Positions 34,964 through 44,500 of a DNA stretch of 64,000 nt are shown one piece after another; position 1 is the first letter of the stretch; each line of letters starts with the position of its first letter. Source of the stretch: Aliiglaciecola sp. M165 (GTDB lineage Bacteria; Pseudomonadota; Gammaproteobacteria; Enterobacterales; Alteromonadaceae); NCBI RefSeq assembly GCF_007197995.1, contig NZ_VKKH01000001.1, positions 248,001 to 312,000 on the forward strand. Direction: 5' to 3'. The notes beneath the pieces were generated by a model. It did no database searches and had not been told where the DNA came from. It saw only the letters and a list, made by a program, of their open reading frames with translations. The translations under genes and the position numbers were made by a program.

Positions 34964-36716
34964 CACCCTCTACCTCAGCTTCTTTTGCTGTCTCACTCTT
35001 TTCACTACTTTTGTCAGTTTCTGCAACCATTTCGACTAATCGCAAGACTTCTTCAACCGTTGTGAAGCCCATTTTTGCATAGGACAACGCAACACTCGCC
35101 AAAGGCGCATAATTGGGGTTAGATTCTGCCGCTTTGCTAAAGGCAACAGTATCAGAAGCCTTGAGTGCATCCATCATCGCCTCCGTCATTTCGAGCAATT
35201 CGAATACACCTACCCGACCTTTATAGCCTCGTTGGTTACAATTCTGACAACCGCTACCTTGCTTGAATGTTGCAGTTTTTGCACTTGGGTCGATATTGCC
35301 TAACCAAAACAATTCGTCTTCACTCGGATGATAATCAACCTTACAATTGTCACATATTCGCCTAACCAGGCGTTGCGCAACGATGGCTCGCAATGAGCTG
35401 GCGACCAAATAGCCTGGAGCGCCCATGTCTAACAGGCGAATCGCACTGCTGATGGCATCATTGGTATGCAGTGTTGATAATACCAAGTGACCAGTTAATG
35501 CACCGCGAAGTCCGATTTCAACAGTTTCAGTATCACGCATCTCACCAACCATAATGATGTCTGGATCCTGACGCAGGGTAGTCCGTAGTACGTTGGAAAA
35601 GCTTAGGTCAATTTTATTGTTGATTTGTACCTGATTAATTCGGGGCAATCGATATTCCACAGGATCTTCGACCGTAATAATTTTACTTTCCGGCTTATTC
35701 AGCTCACTCATGGCTCCATAAAGCGTAGTTGTTTTACCAGATCCTGTTGGTCCCGTTACCAGGATCATGCCGTGGGGGCGCTGCAATAACGTTCTGAATC
35801 GGCGCAATAAAGGCCCTGGCATACCTGTTTGGTCAAGGGTCAGTAATCCTGCAGATTGATCAAGCAAACGCATGACCACAGATTCGCCATTTTGCACCGG
35901 CATTGTCGATATACGCACATCAACAATGTGATTTTTAATTCTCACTTGCGTGCGGCCATCTTGGGGCAGACGTTTTTCAGAAATATCCAACCCCGACATC
36001 AGCTTTAAACGCAGCACTAATGCAGAAGCAATGTTCTTTTCTTTGATGATATTTTCTTGCAAGATACCATCCACGCGCTGGCGGATACGCAGCATCCCTT
36101 CGTCCGGCTCAATATGAATATCTGAGGCTTTTGCTTGCACGGCATCTTCAAAAATGGATTGCAACAAACGAGCAACTGCAGTGTCTTGTTCGCCTTCCAA
36201 ACCACTAGTGAAATCGAATTCTTCATCACTTTGATACTCTTCTGCTAACTCTTGTGCAAAAGAAGCAATTTCTTCAGTGCGGCGATAAAAACTATCGTAA
36301 GCATCAAATAGCTGAGCTTGTGCCACGACCGCTAACTTGATGGGTTTAGGAAGCAGTCCAGAAAGCGCGTCGACTGCGTTGATGTCTGCCGGGTCACTCA
36401 TGCCAACCAACAGTGTATCGCCTTGGTCTTCAAGCACGATAGCGCGATAGCGGCGCGCTTGAACTTCGGGCAACATCTTGACCGTTTCTGCCTGTACGCT
36501 GTATTCGGGAATATTTATCAAGGGCACATCTAAATGCTGAGACAGGAAAGTCAACAAATCGTGTTCTGATACAAAGCCTTGTTCAACAAGCACTGCGCCA
36601 AGTTTGCGGCCAGATTCTCGTTGTGCAGACAAGGCTTGCATCAATTGCTCTTCATTGATGATGTTGTTTTGAACTAACAAATCACCTAAGCGGATTTTGG
36701 CTTTCGGTTGCTGCAT
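34950..36716 (-). CDS. mshE: MSHA extension ATPase MshE
   Basis: A 588-residue GspE/PilB-family hexameric ATPase that powers pilus extension. The N-terminal MshEN domain has two c-di-GMP-binding-type motifs: RLGDLLVQNNIINEEQLMQA (from R9, ending SAQ) and KLGAVLVEQGFVSEHDLLTF (from K38, ending SQH). Binding of c-di-GMP by such domains is established for Vibrio MshE. The catalytic half has Walker A GPTGSGKTTTLYGA, the Asp box, Walker B IIMVGEMRDTETVEIGLRGA and the CDNC/CQNC zinc site. The first motif has Asn where Gly is usual. TAATG overlap with mshN. Confidence 0.96.
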   Translation of the reverse strand: MQQPKAKIRLGDLLVQNNIINEEQLMQALSAQRESGRKLGAVLVEQGFVSEHDLLTFLSQHLDVPLINIPEYSVQAETVKMLPEVQARRYRAIVLEDQGDTLLVGMSDPADINAVDALSGLLPKPIKLAVVAQAQLFDAYDSFYRRTEEIASFAQELAEEYQSDEEFDFTSGLEGEQDTAVARLLQSIFEDAVQAKASDIHIEPDEGMLRIRQRVDGILQENIIKEKNIASALVLRLKLMSGLDISEKRLPQDGRTQVRIKNHIVDVRISTMPVQNGESVVMRLLDQSAGLLTLDQTGMPGPLLRRFRTLLQRPHGMILVTGPTGSGKTTTLYGAMSELNKPESKIITVEDPVEYRLPRINQVQINNKIDLSFSNVLRTTLRQDPDIIMVGEMRDTETVEIGLRGALTGHLVLSTLHTNDAISSAIRLLDMGAPGYLVASSLRAIVAQRLVRRICDNCKVDYHPSEDELFWLGNIDPSAKTATFKQGSGCQNCNQRGYKGRVGVFELLEMTEAMMDALKASDTVAFSKAAESNPNYAPLASVALSYAKMGFTTVEEVLRLVEMVAETDKSSEKSETAKEAEVEGDGTV

Positions 36717-37963
36717 TAATTTATCCCTGCCAAATACTGTATTCGTTGTTCAACAAACTTATCTACCTCAACAGATAATTGATCCAGACCTTTTGCAGTT
36801 TGATATGCCTGCAATGCCGGTTGTAAATTGCCTAACCTTTCCTCAGCTACCGCTAATCCCAGCCACCATCGCGCATTTGCAGGTTGACTGTGTGTCAACT
36901 TTAAATAGTCAGCTTTCGCAGCATCAAAACGTGAAACTTGCTGCGCTAAAGAAGCACGATACGACACATAATCCGGCGCTAACTTTGCTGAAACTTGATA
37001 GGCGTTGAGCAGTTCATGGGCCTTGGATGGGTTCTTCATTTGCACCCATAAACGCGCTTGCATTAATCTCAGGTCGTGATCATCAGGATGCGCCAATACA
37101 CCTTTTTGCAATACGTCGTCTGCCTGCAAGTGTTTGCCTTGGCCAAATAGCATCGCAGCGAGTCGTTTACGTGCCGCAATATTGTCTGGCGCTTTTTGCA
37201 GTAGCTTGGTTAGCAATTCAATAGCTTCGTTTTCGTCGCCACGTTTAAGGGCAATCTGTACTTGTTGTTTAAGACCGTCTAGGGTTTCGACACTTTGACT
37301 GCTACGAACCCGAAATTCCCCCTGTTGGTCATCAATGCTCTGCGTTTCGGGTTGGGTATCCGTAGAAGTTGCTGAAGACCGAGATTTGACCATGACTGCT
37401 GAGGAAGATGACTGGCTGTCAGCCAACCCATCATCAAATGAATCGGCCTCTGTTTCATTCATTGAAGGTTGCATCTTGGCCTGTTTCATTTGAGACAGTT
37501 CAGACTCTTCATTAACGAGTTCATCTAGCTCTTTCAACGCTTGTGCATTCGCCTGTTGGGCAGCAGGAGTATTTTGATTAAAGCTATATGCTTGAAGCTG
37601 TTCTGCGCTTAACGGAGCAGTTTGTGATGGTTGTTGAGTCTGAGGTTCTTCAAGCTCATCTGTCGATAAATTGCTGTGTACTGTGACGGAGCTGTCCACT
37701 TGAGATTCTGCACTATTTACTTGGTCTGACAACTCTCCAGTATCCAGGGGTTGGACTTGCACCGTCTGGCTATTTTGGCGTTGCTCTTGTTGCTGGGGAT
37801 CTAAAATCATCCACGCAGCAAAGACCAGTACAATGATAGCCAGTAGCCCATAAATCCAAGGACGTGCGGATTTGCTCGCAGCAGGTGGCTGGTAATCAGC
37901 TGTCGAGTTGGGTTCAGTTTTTCTCGCTTCAAGATCCTGAAGCATTTTATTGACCACACTCAT
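36716..37963 (-). CDS. mshN: MSHA biogenesis protein MshN (TPR)
   Basis: A bitopic protein of 415 residues. The N-terminal SVVNKMLQDLEARK is the MshN/PulM-like start. One helix (about 33-55, WIYGLLAIIVLVFAAWMI) is followed by a long Gln/Ser-rich linker and C-terminal TPR repeats (LKRGDENEAIELLTKLLQKA, DNIAARKRLAAML and after). The start at 37963 forms an ATGA overlap with mshM. It probably acts as a scaffold between the ATPase and the periplasmic parts. Confidence 0.9.
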   Translation of the reverse strand: MSVVNKMLQDLEARKTEPNSTADYQPPAASKSARPWIYGLLAIIVLVFAAWMILDPQQQEQRQNSQTVQVQPLDTGELSDQVNSAESQVDSSVTVHSNLSTDELEEPQTQQPSQTAPLSAEQLQAYSFNQNTPAAQQANAQALKELDELVNEESELSQMKQAKMQPSMNETEADSFDDGLADSQSSSSAVMVKSRSSATSTDTQPETQSIDDQQGEFRVRSSQSVETLDGLKQQVQIALKRGDENEAIELLTKLLQKAPDNIAARKRLAAMLFGQGKHLQADDVLQKGVLAHPDDHDLRLMQARLWVQMKNPSKAHELLNAYQVSAKLAPDYVSYRASLAQQVSRFDAAKADYLKLTHSQPANARWWLGLAVAEERLGNLQPALQAYQTAKGLDQLSVEVDKFVEQRIQYLAGIN

Positions 37964-38865
37964 TGCCACCACCTTTCGTAAATGAAGGTGAACCCAATAG
38001 CAACTAACAACATCAATGAAATCGCTATGATCAAATTAAGATGTCTGTTAGGTATGACGGCGGCTTCAGTATCATTAATCGCCATATCAATATGCTGCAA
38101 TGTGACTGCTTGTTTGCCTTCTCCGTAAGCAAGCATAAGCGCTTTGTGACAAAGCACATTAACAATTCGCGGTGTGCCCTTGCTAGCACGAAATAGTCTT
38201 TTGCAACATTTTCGATTGAAAATTTCTGTCCCTTGATAACCTGCAACCGCCATTCGATGTCTAACGTATTGATAAACCTGGTCGTCGTCCATTAAGCGCA
38301 AGTTATACGAGAACGTAATGCGCTGTTTAAGTTGACGAAGTTCAGGTAAAGCTAATTTTTCGTCCAACTCTGGTTGGCCAAAGAGTACAACCTGCAACAA
38401 TTTGCGTGACTCTGTTTCCAAATTCGTCATCAAACGCAGTGCTTCAATGCTTTCCATAGGTAATGCTTGGGCCTCATCAATGATCAGCACCACCCCCTTA
38501 TTCTCTTGATGAATATGAATAAGGCGTTGTTGTATTCGATGGGTGAATTCCTGTTGGTCAGCATGATCGGTAAGGGCGACATTGAGTTCGCTGGCTACAG
38601 AGCGTCTCAATTCTGCGGGGCTCAAGTAAGGGTTTGGAATGTAAGCGGTGACAAAATCTTTGGGAAGCTCATTCAACAACTTACGGCATATGAGTGTTTT
38701 CCCTGTACCCACCTCGCCGGTGACTTTAATAAAACCCTCACCAGTTTTTAAGGCCGTCACCAACACAGCAATAGCTTCTTTGTGACTGGGCAGCCCAAAG
38801 AAGTAACTTGTATTCGGCGTTAGTGTAAACGGTAATTCCTTTATACCGTAATGGTACAGGTACAT
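37960..38865 (-). CDS. mshM: MSHA biogenesis ATPase MshM (ExeA/GspA-like)
   Basis: A protein of 301 residues from the ATG at 38865, since MYLYHYGIKELPFTLTPNTS is the usual beginning of the ExeA/MshM family. An upstream open stretch inside mshL has no homologous look. The AAA ATPase has Walker A TGEVGTGKTLICRKLL and Walker B VVLIIDEAQALP, sensor-like NLETESRKLLQVVLFGQPEL, and a C-terminal transmembrane helix (LIIAISLMLLVAIGF). By analogy with ExeA it may help insert the secretin through peptidoglycan. It starts 4 nt after mshL. Confidence 0.9.
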   Translation of the reverse strand: MYLYHYGIKELPFTLTPNTSYFFGLPSHKEAIAVLVTALKTGEGFIKVTGEVGTGKTLICRKLLNELPKDFVTAYIPNPYLSPAELRRSVASELNVALTDHADQQEFTHRIQQRLIHIHQENKGVVLIIDEAQALPMESIEALRLMTNLETESRKLLQVVLFGQPELDEKLALPELRQLKQRITFSYNLRLMDDDQVYQYVRHRMAVAGYQGTEIFNRKCCKRLFRASKGTPRIVNVLCHKALMLAYGEGKQAVTLQHIDMAINDTEAAVIPNRHLNLIIAISLMLLVAIGFTFIYERWWQ

Positions 38866-38869
38866 GTCG

Positions 38870-40546
38870 TTATTCCACGTATAACCAGTCTGCCATTTGA
38901 TCTCGACTTTGCTTGAGCTGCTGACGCCAGGTATTGGCATCAACCACTGTGGGTTTGAGCAAGATCACCAATTCTTTTTTCGTTTCTACGTCATTCTTAC
39001 TTTTGAATAAATTCCCAATTAGCGGAATGTCACCCAAAAATGGAGTTTTTGAATCCCGCTCTGACACCATTGATTGCATCAGACCGCCAATGACCACGAT
39101 TTCGCCGGAGTTTGCATGAATAACGGTGTCAGATTCACGAATATTGCTTTGCGCTAATGGCAGCACAAAACGCTCCTCATTCAGGGTAATTACCTTTTCC
39201 TGTTCATCGGTCTCAATAACCGAAGGATGAACGTGTAAAAGCACACCGCCGTTTTCATCAATTTGTGGTGTCACATCTAACGCGATACCTGAGAAAAATG
39301 GAGTCAGTTCAATGTTAGGCGTTACCGTTGTGCTGCCAGAAGTGATGGTATTCTGGTTCGACACTTCGGTAACAAAGTACTCGTCGTCCCCTACTTTGAT
39401 AACGGCTTTTTGATTGTTCGTCGCAGTCACTCGAGGACTGGAAAGCACCTGCACATTTCCTTGAGTTTCAAGTAGTGACAAGACGCCGGAAAAGTCATCA
39501 TTCAAAAAGGATAAGCTGGTGATCCCACCTAAGGCCGCTGTAATACCATTGCCAAATGTGCCCGCCGTTGTAGAGAAAGTAAATTCGGTGCTTCCGCCAC
39601 GATCAGCGATTTGATTCCAGTTGATACCTTGTTGATATTCATCACTTAATGACACTTCGATAATACGCGCTTCCAACACCACCTGACGTTTAACAATTTC
39701 TTCCGAGACTTTTAGAAACTCTCTGACACTTTTAATTTCGTTGGGCATTCCGCGCACGGTGACAAGTCCAGCCTGAGGAGTGACCATCACCATACGGCCA
39801 TCTTCAGAACCAATCATCGATTGCAAGGTAGCTTGTAAGTCTTTCCAAAAGTCTGTTTCAGTACGGGTACTGATATTCGTACCGTTGATTTGATTGCTGC
39901 TTAAGCCACCACCAATATTGTTGCCGTTGGTTGAATTGCCACTAAAATTGTTGGCGCCATTATTGCCACCGCTATTACCGTTATTCCCTTCTGCTTGCGT
40001 GACTCCACCTGATGCTATGCTGGTTTGGGTCATACCATCACGCTGCATCAGCAAATAATTCACCGGGAAGGTTTCGGTGCGAATACCCGATGGGAAGACG
40101 CGAAATATTTGGTCAAGTTTTTGAATGTCGTAACCGTACAGATCAGACACCAAATTGAATACTTGGTCCAAGGAAACTTGCTTGAGATTTAGTGAAATTG
40201 TTCCCGTTACATCAGGATGAATTGCAACGCTGTAGGGTGTGTCAGACACCAATCCTGCAAAAAAGCTAATGGCGTCAACAGATTTGGCGTTAATGTCGTA
40301 CTTTTCCTCGCCAAACAACGGATCTTGTGAACTATTTTGTTCAGGCAACAACGCTTGGCTCACTGCATCGGGCAATGTATCAAGGGGTTTTGCCTGCTCA
40401 TTGCGCATAGCCTCAACCTGCTGTTCCAGCGCTTTTTCCATTGAGGATGCTGCGGGCCCTTTGGTTGAATCAGAAGTTGATTGGCAACCAAATAAAGACA
40501 GCGCCAGTCCTATTATAAAAATGTGCTTAGAAGTCATTCGATGCAT
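38870..40546 (-). CDS. mshL: MSHA outer-membrane secretin MshL
   Basis: A 558-residue secretin lipoprotein. The signal peptide ends in the lipobox LFGC-QS. The periplasmic N-domains include the STN-like DVTGTISLNLKQVSLDQVFN. A Gly/Asn-rich linker lies in the middle. The secretin core has VLSSPRVTATNNQKAVIKVG, LDVTPQIDENGGVLLHVHP, and the C-terminal VVIGGLMQSMVSERDSKTPF, then LGDIPLIGNLFKSK. It forms the ring through which the pilus exits. It overlaps mshK by 20 nt. ATG at 40537 is an alternative start. Confidence 0.95.
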   Translation of the reverse strand: MHRMTSKHIFIIGLALSLFGCQSTSDSTKGPAASSMEKALEQQVEAMRNEQAKPLDTLPDAVSQALLPEQNSSQDPLFGEEKYDINAKSVDAISFFAGLVSDTPYSVAIHPDVTGTISLNLKQVSLDQVFNLVSDLYGYDIQKLDQIFRVFPSGIRTETFPVNYLLMQRDGMTQTSIASGGVTQAEGNNGNSGGNNGANNFSGNSTNGNNIGGGLSSNQINGTNISTRTETDFWKDLQATLQSMIGSEDGRMVMVTPQAGLVTVRGMPNEIKSVREFLKVSEEIVKRQVVLEARIIEVSLSDEYQQGINWNQIADRGGSTEFTFSTTAGTFGNGITAALGGITSLSFLNDDFSGVLSLLETQGNVQVLSSPRVTATNNQKAVIKVGDDEYFVTEVSNQNTITSGSTTVTPNIELTPFFSGIALDVTPQIDENGGVLLHVHPSVIETDEQEKVITLNEERFVLPLAQSNIRESDTVIHANSGEIVVIGGLMQSMVSERDSKTPFLGDIPLIGNLFKSKNDVETKKELVILLKPTVVDANTWRQQLKQSRDQMADWLYVE

Positions 40547-40880
40547 CTTTTTTAATTGAATGTTGATTGATGAAAAGTTCCGTTTCGCGCCCTTGCATGA
40601 CTAGCACGACACCACCTTTATGAACCTTTTTGACTTTGTTACCTTGCCACGTTTGTCCTTCGGTGACAGTGTCACCGTTGATCACAGCTGTTTTACGTTC
40701 ACCATTAATAAATACCGCCGAAATAATGATGGCGGTCGCGCCGCCAGAAGCTTCACTGTTCGCTGCAGTCGTTGGTATAAAATCCTGAGGCTGAGTGGGA
40801 TCAACCATCTGCTGGGCAATGGCCCCCTTGCTTAACGCAAACGCAGCGGCTAGGAGGGTGTTGTAGAATACTCTATTCAT
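40527..40880 (-). CDS. mshK: MSHA biogenesis protein MshK
   Basis: A small exported protein of 117 residues. MNRVFYNTLLAAAFALSKG then AIAQQ is a signal peptide. The mature part begins with VDPTQPQDF and has GERKTAVINGDTVTEGQTW, then VLVMQGRETELFI, matching the PilP/GspC-like HR fold of MshK. ATG 40880 is chosen because GGAG lies 9 nt upstream; a TTG at 40895 is less likely. It overlaps mshJ by 8 nt. Confidence 0.85.
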   Translation of the reverse strand: MNRVFYNTLLAAAFALSKGAIAQQMVDPTQPQDFIPTTAANSEASGGATAIIISAVFINGERKTAVINGDTVTEGQTWQGNKVKKVHKGGVVLVMQGRETELFINQHSIKKDASNDF

Positions 40881-41553
40881 TACTCCACACTCCAATAAAG
40901 GCTCGGCTTGTGCTTAATGTGTAAATCTCAATCGTAACTTGCGCATTTGGATATTCCTCTACCTCATAGGTAAACTTTTTCCAATAAAATTGATAAGGAA
41001 GGGCTTCAACCCGCTGCAAATATTGTTGAATATCAAAGTAGGTACCTTGCAAAGTTAATTGCACACCGTGTTGATACAAATTCACGTCTGTTTGCGAGTT
41101 TTCGTCATCAAGCACTAACATTGCGGTGGGGGCAATTGAACGCATTTCCATTAGCTTGAGGCTAGCAAATTGTGCAAATACGTTTTCCAGCAACGTTGGC
41201 ATTTGATGTGCCGGAACCAAATCTTCAGTTTGTTGCGCCAATGAAGTGTCTGCTTCGCTGATTTGTCGTTTCAGATTTTCCAAGCGCGCTTTAATCGGCG
41301 CATTAGGGTCTTCTTGCAACGCCAACGTTAGGCCCGCCAACTGCGCATCTAATCGGGTTATTTCAGAGGTCTGACGTTGAACTTCTGCTTTTCTTTTATC
41401 CCACTCAATCAAAGAAGGCTCTACAAAAAGCACGTAACCGCCGAGTAATATGAGTGATAACAGTGCCACAAGTGTCAGTACGCGCTCTCGCTCTGTCAAT
41501 GCAATAAATTTGCCTTGCAATTGTTCATAACGATTCACCGGCGCCGCGCTCAT
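40873..41553 (-). CDS. mshJ: MSHA biogenesis protein MshJ (PilO-like)
   Basis: A bitopic protein of 226 residues. A cytoplasmic N-terminus and one helix (about 25-43, TLVALLSLILLGGYVLFV) lead into a coiled coil and a ferredoxin-like PilO domain (HGVQLTLQGTYFDIQQYLQR, then LPYQFYWKKFTYEVEEYP). It forms the inner-membrane alignment complex with MshI and MshI2. ATGA overlap with the PilN-like gene. Confidence 0.88.
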   Translation of the reverse strand: MSAAPVNRYEQLQGKFIALTERERVLTLVALLSLILLGGYVLFVEPSLIEWDKRKAEVQRQTSEITRLDAQLAGLTLALQEDPNAPIKARLENLKRQISEADTSLAQQTEDLVPAHQMPTLLENVFAQFASLKLMEMRSIAPTAMLVLDDENSQTDVNLYQHGVQLTLQGTYFDIQQYLQRVEALPYQFYWKKFTYEVEEYPNAQVTIEIYTLSTSRAFIGVWSNE

Positions 41554-42155
41554 TGACCGTCCCCTTTCACATCATCTAGCTCAGAGCTCAGCACAAAACT
41601 CAGTGTTTCTTTTTCATTTCTGAACATTCTGGCGCCGGCAAATTCTTTGCCACTAAAATAATCAGCCTGCGCGAGTTTATTTACCCAGCGAGGAAGCGCT
41701 TCGGAGTCCGTTGCAGTCCCTTGTAAATATAGCTTTCGTTCGTCTAATCGGATATTTGTCAGCCACAAAGACGGTTGATGATGTGACGCTAAGTCAGTCA
41801 TCAGTGCAGAAAAACCGTTACTTCTTTGGGATTCACGACTCCCCAATTCCTCAAGAATGGTCTTTTTAACATTCAGTTCCTGCTGATGGGCTTCAATTGC
41901 CGCAATAATCGACATATCTTGCGTTCGAGAATCTTTCGCTTCAATTAAGGTATCAACTAAGGCTTTCTTTTGTTTGACCGACGCCAGCAATTCATCCACT
42001 TGGCGATTACTGTTGTTAACTTGCATATTTGCCCAAACCCAGCCGCCAACAATGACTAACACGGCAAGTAACGATAACGCCACAACGAAGTTAAGATTGA
42101 GTAGTACAATCTTCGGTTTTAGGTCTTCTCGGAAAAAGTTAATTCTATTTTTCAT
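41550..42155 (-). CDS. mshI2: MSHA biogenesis protein MshI2 (PilN-like)
   Basis: A bitopic protein of 201 residues with the PilN pattern: a short start MKNRINFFREDLKPK, a helix (about 19-44), a coiled coil and a ferredoxin-like domain (LWLTNIRLDERKLYLQGTAT, then LPRWVNKLAQADYF). It overlaps mshI by 11 nt. In PilMNOP-type systems it binds the actin-like partner through its first residues. Confidence 0.88.
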   Translation of the reverse strand: MKNRINFFREDLKPKIVLLNLNFVVALSLLAVLVIVGGWVWANMQVNNSNRQVDELLASVKQKKALVDTLIEAKDSRTQDMSIIAAIEAHQQELNVKKTILEELGSRESQRSNGFSALMTDLASHHQPSLWLTNIRLDERKLYLQGTATDSEALPRWVNKLAQADYFSGKEFAGARMFRNEKETLSFVLSSELDDVKGDGQ

Positions 42156-43080
42156 AACTCAATCCATTCGACTGCATAAAAGCGGCACCTAAACTACCTA
42201 GCAAGCCGCTGCGGTATTCTAAGTCATCGACTTTTTCAATATCTATAGACAGAGGTTCTACAGTCATAAACGTTAGCTGCGCCATGATCTCTGTGAGTTT
42301 GTTTAAATGTTGAGATTCAATACCCATCAATATGCGCTTAACTGGCGCTTGGCGCAACTGACTCTCGAAGTAGTCCATGGAGCGCTGGATCTCAACACTA
42401 AGATTGTCGCCAACGCCCATTTGCAATTCCTGCTCGCTGAAAGTTGACAAGTTTTCGTATCCGCGAAGTCGACGGGAGAAATACACCTGACCATCTTTAA
42501 TAATATTTAAGCAGATGTCTTGTCCTGCTTCTTGGACAAGCGTTAAAATAGCGTCGTCATTGCTGTTGACCATGTCGGCAACAACTAGCTCCAAAATACC
42601 AATACTTTGCAGTTCGAGCCCGGCCTCAGTGACGCCATCGGTAATCTGCTCGACTTCAGATTCAGGTAAGGCGACGACATTGACTTTGTTAGCACCGGCG
42701 CTTTGAGCAGGTAATTCAAAATAATCTACGGTGAGTTCGTCTTGATGGGAAACCAGATCTTTAACGCTCCAAACCAGAGCCTGTGACATTTCAGCGGCAT
42801 CTACTTGAGGCTTATCGACTTGTAAAACCTGATATTTACTCGCAGCCATCACAACATGACAGGGCGTGTTAGTTAGCGATTCGTTTGCAACATAGCGACT
42901 AAGATGAGTCACCCAATCGTGTGCAGGCAATAGCTGTTGCTTCACCCAACGCACAGATTCTTTGTCTTTCCGCAACACTGAAACTTGAATGGAATCAATC
43001 CCAAATTCAAGTCCAACCGAATAATAACTAGATGGTTTTCTTAAGCGTTGCTTGAAATATTGACGCCAGCCTGCATGCAT
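42145..43080 (-). CDS. mshI: MSHA biogenesis protein MshI (PilM-like)
   Basis: A soluble 311-residue protein of the actin-like PilM family. It includes YYSVGLEFGIDSIQVSVLRK at the N-terminus, then VVMAASKYQVLQVDKP, a SIGILELVVADMVNSNDDA segment and CLNIIKDGQVYFSRRLRGYE. It is the cytoplasmic element of the inner-membrane platform. It is the first gene of the leftward msh run, so the main promoter should lie in 43081-43280, although I could not fix the -35/-10 boxes. That gap is shared with the rightward hydrolase gene. Confidence 0.88.
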   Translation of the reverse strand: MHAGWRQYFKQRLRKPSSYYSVGLEFGIDSIQVSVLRKDKESVRWVKQQLLPAHDWVTHLSRYVANESLTNTPCHVVMAASKYQVLQVDKPQVDAAEMSQALVWSVKDLVSHQDELTVDYFELPAQSAGANKVNVVALPESEVEQITDGVTEAGLELQSIGILELVVADMVNSNDDAILTLVQEAGQDICLNIIKDGQVYFSRRLRGYENLSTFSEQELQMGVGDNLSVEIQRSMDYFESQLRQAPVKRILMGIESQHLNKLTEIMAQLTFMTVEPLSIDIEKVDDLEYRSGLLGSLGAAFMQSNGLSYEK

Positions 43081-43335
43081 AGATCACGCTTTATTTTATA
43101 ATTTATTTATTATCAATCCATTACATCAAACTTTGTTCAAAAGTGCTACAAAAAAAGCCCCCTAATCAGTGTTTCACCAGCAGACGAAAAACGCTAAATG
43201 TATGTTTGCTTCATCTGATGGACTAAATTTTTGCTGTTACTTGTCTAGAAATTTCGTCAACTGAACTTTTTTTTTGCTCTTATGACCCGTTCAATATGCA
43301 ATGATGGGTGCATTACAACGACGAGAAGAAAAACA

Positions 43336-44361
43336 ATGAAATCCGTTAAAGCGTTGAAAGATATATTATTTTTAACCTTCATAATTGGTGCACCAAGCGT
43401 CAACGCTAGTCCTCAGAGTATGGCACAACATGAAACTCTCATGGTTGATGAGCACCCGATACATGTGGCGACATGGGGTGATACGACAGACCAAGAACGT
43501 CCATGGATTGTGATGATATCTGGTCCCATAGATACTTGGCACTCGGACTCGGCCTGGTTTGCTGCAAACGCTAAGGTTTTAGCTAAGGATTATCGTGTGT
43601 TGGTGATAGACCGTGCAGGTCAAATTCTCGATACACCCGACGCACCAGTTGGTTATGATCATTTTGCAACGGATATGCATTTAGTTCTCACTCATTACGC
43701 TATCAATGACGCAACGCTCGTGTCTTTTGCTAGCGGCAATATCAGCGCACAAATCTATTTTTCAACCTATACCCAGCAGCGCGCCATCGACAATGCGCTA
43801 CTCATTGACCCTGATGTGCTGACGCCTTTTTCTATCGCACGATATGTTGCTGATGCAAAGCCGTTTAAAGACAACCTTAGTCAGTATTTAGACTATATTT
43901 CCCAAGGTAAATACACCCCTCGCGTAGAGCAGAAAAATGCCGCAGATTTGGCAGTGTTACAAGCCTTAGGAAAACCTGACTCTATGGATTGGGATTATGT
44001 AGATTCGATTTTTAAAACGCGACTTTTGCTCAACAATCAATTGAATCTTTTCCGTGAGATAGCCCGCTACGAAGAGGATTTGCAATCAGCGTCGCAGTTA
44101 AATTGGCCCAAGCAAATACCCACCAGTATCGTTGATACACAATTTGAGAGTCACTACATACAAAATACTGATGAAACCGACGCCAAAGAAGGCTTAATTG
44201 CCTGGCAAAAAGATGCAAAAGCCTATTATCAGTCGCTGGCCAAACTAAGCACTAATAATTCTTACGTGGAGACAGATACCGAGGCGCATTTATTCCAAGT
44301 TGAACAGCCAAAAGCTGTGGCTAACTTGATCAAAGCGTTGCGTGCAAATTCGTCTGAGTAG
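43336..44361 (+). CDS. Exported alpha/beta-hydrolase-fold protein, nucleophile apparently lost
   Basis: A protein of 341 residues from the ATG at 43336, where a signal peptide begins (MKSVKALKDILFLTFIIGA, cut near VNA-S); the open frame extends 18 codons further left. The fold is recognisable from PWIVMISGPIDTWHSDSAWF, RVLVIDRAGQILDTPDAPVG and the late acid and His region EAHLFQVEQPKAV. The nucleophile elbow, normally G-x-S-x-G, reads S130-F-A132-S-G134, so Ala stands where Ser is expected. It may be a non-catalytic member, or use a shifted Ser130/Ser133. Substrate unknown. It is divergent from the msh operon; the lactate-dehydrogenase-like gene follows 139 nt later. Confidence 0.75.
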   Translation: MKSVKALKDILFLTFIIGAPSVNASPQSMAQHETLMVDEHPIHVATWGDTTDQERPWIVMISGPIDTWHSDSAWFAANAKVLAKDYRVLVIDRAGQILDTPDAPVGYDHFATDMHLVLTHYAINDATLVSFASGNISAQIYFSTYTQQRAIDNALLIDPDVLTPFSIARYVADAKPFKDNLSQYLDYISQGKYTPRVEQKNAADLAVLQALGKPDSMDWDYVDSIFKTRLLLNNQLNLFREIARYEEDLQSASQLNWPKQIPTSIVDTQFESHYIQNTDETDAKEGLIAWQKDAKAYYQSLAKLSTNNSYVETDTEAHLFQVEQPKAVANLIKALRANSSE

Positions 44362-44500
44362 TGACTCTTTTTAGAAAAAGAAACTCAGGCGCATTGAAAC
44401 CTAAGTGTCCGACAACATTGTAATATCAAGATGTTTCTTATCTCATGCTCAGGCTATAGTGATAACCTAATCTTATGAGCAATCTGAGCATCGGCAAAAT

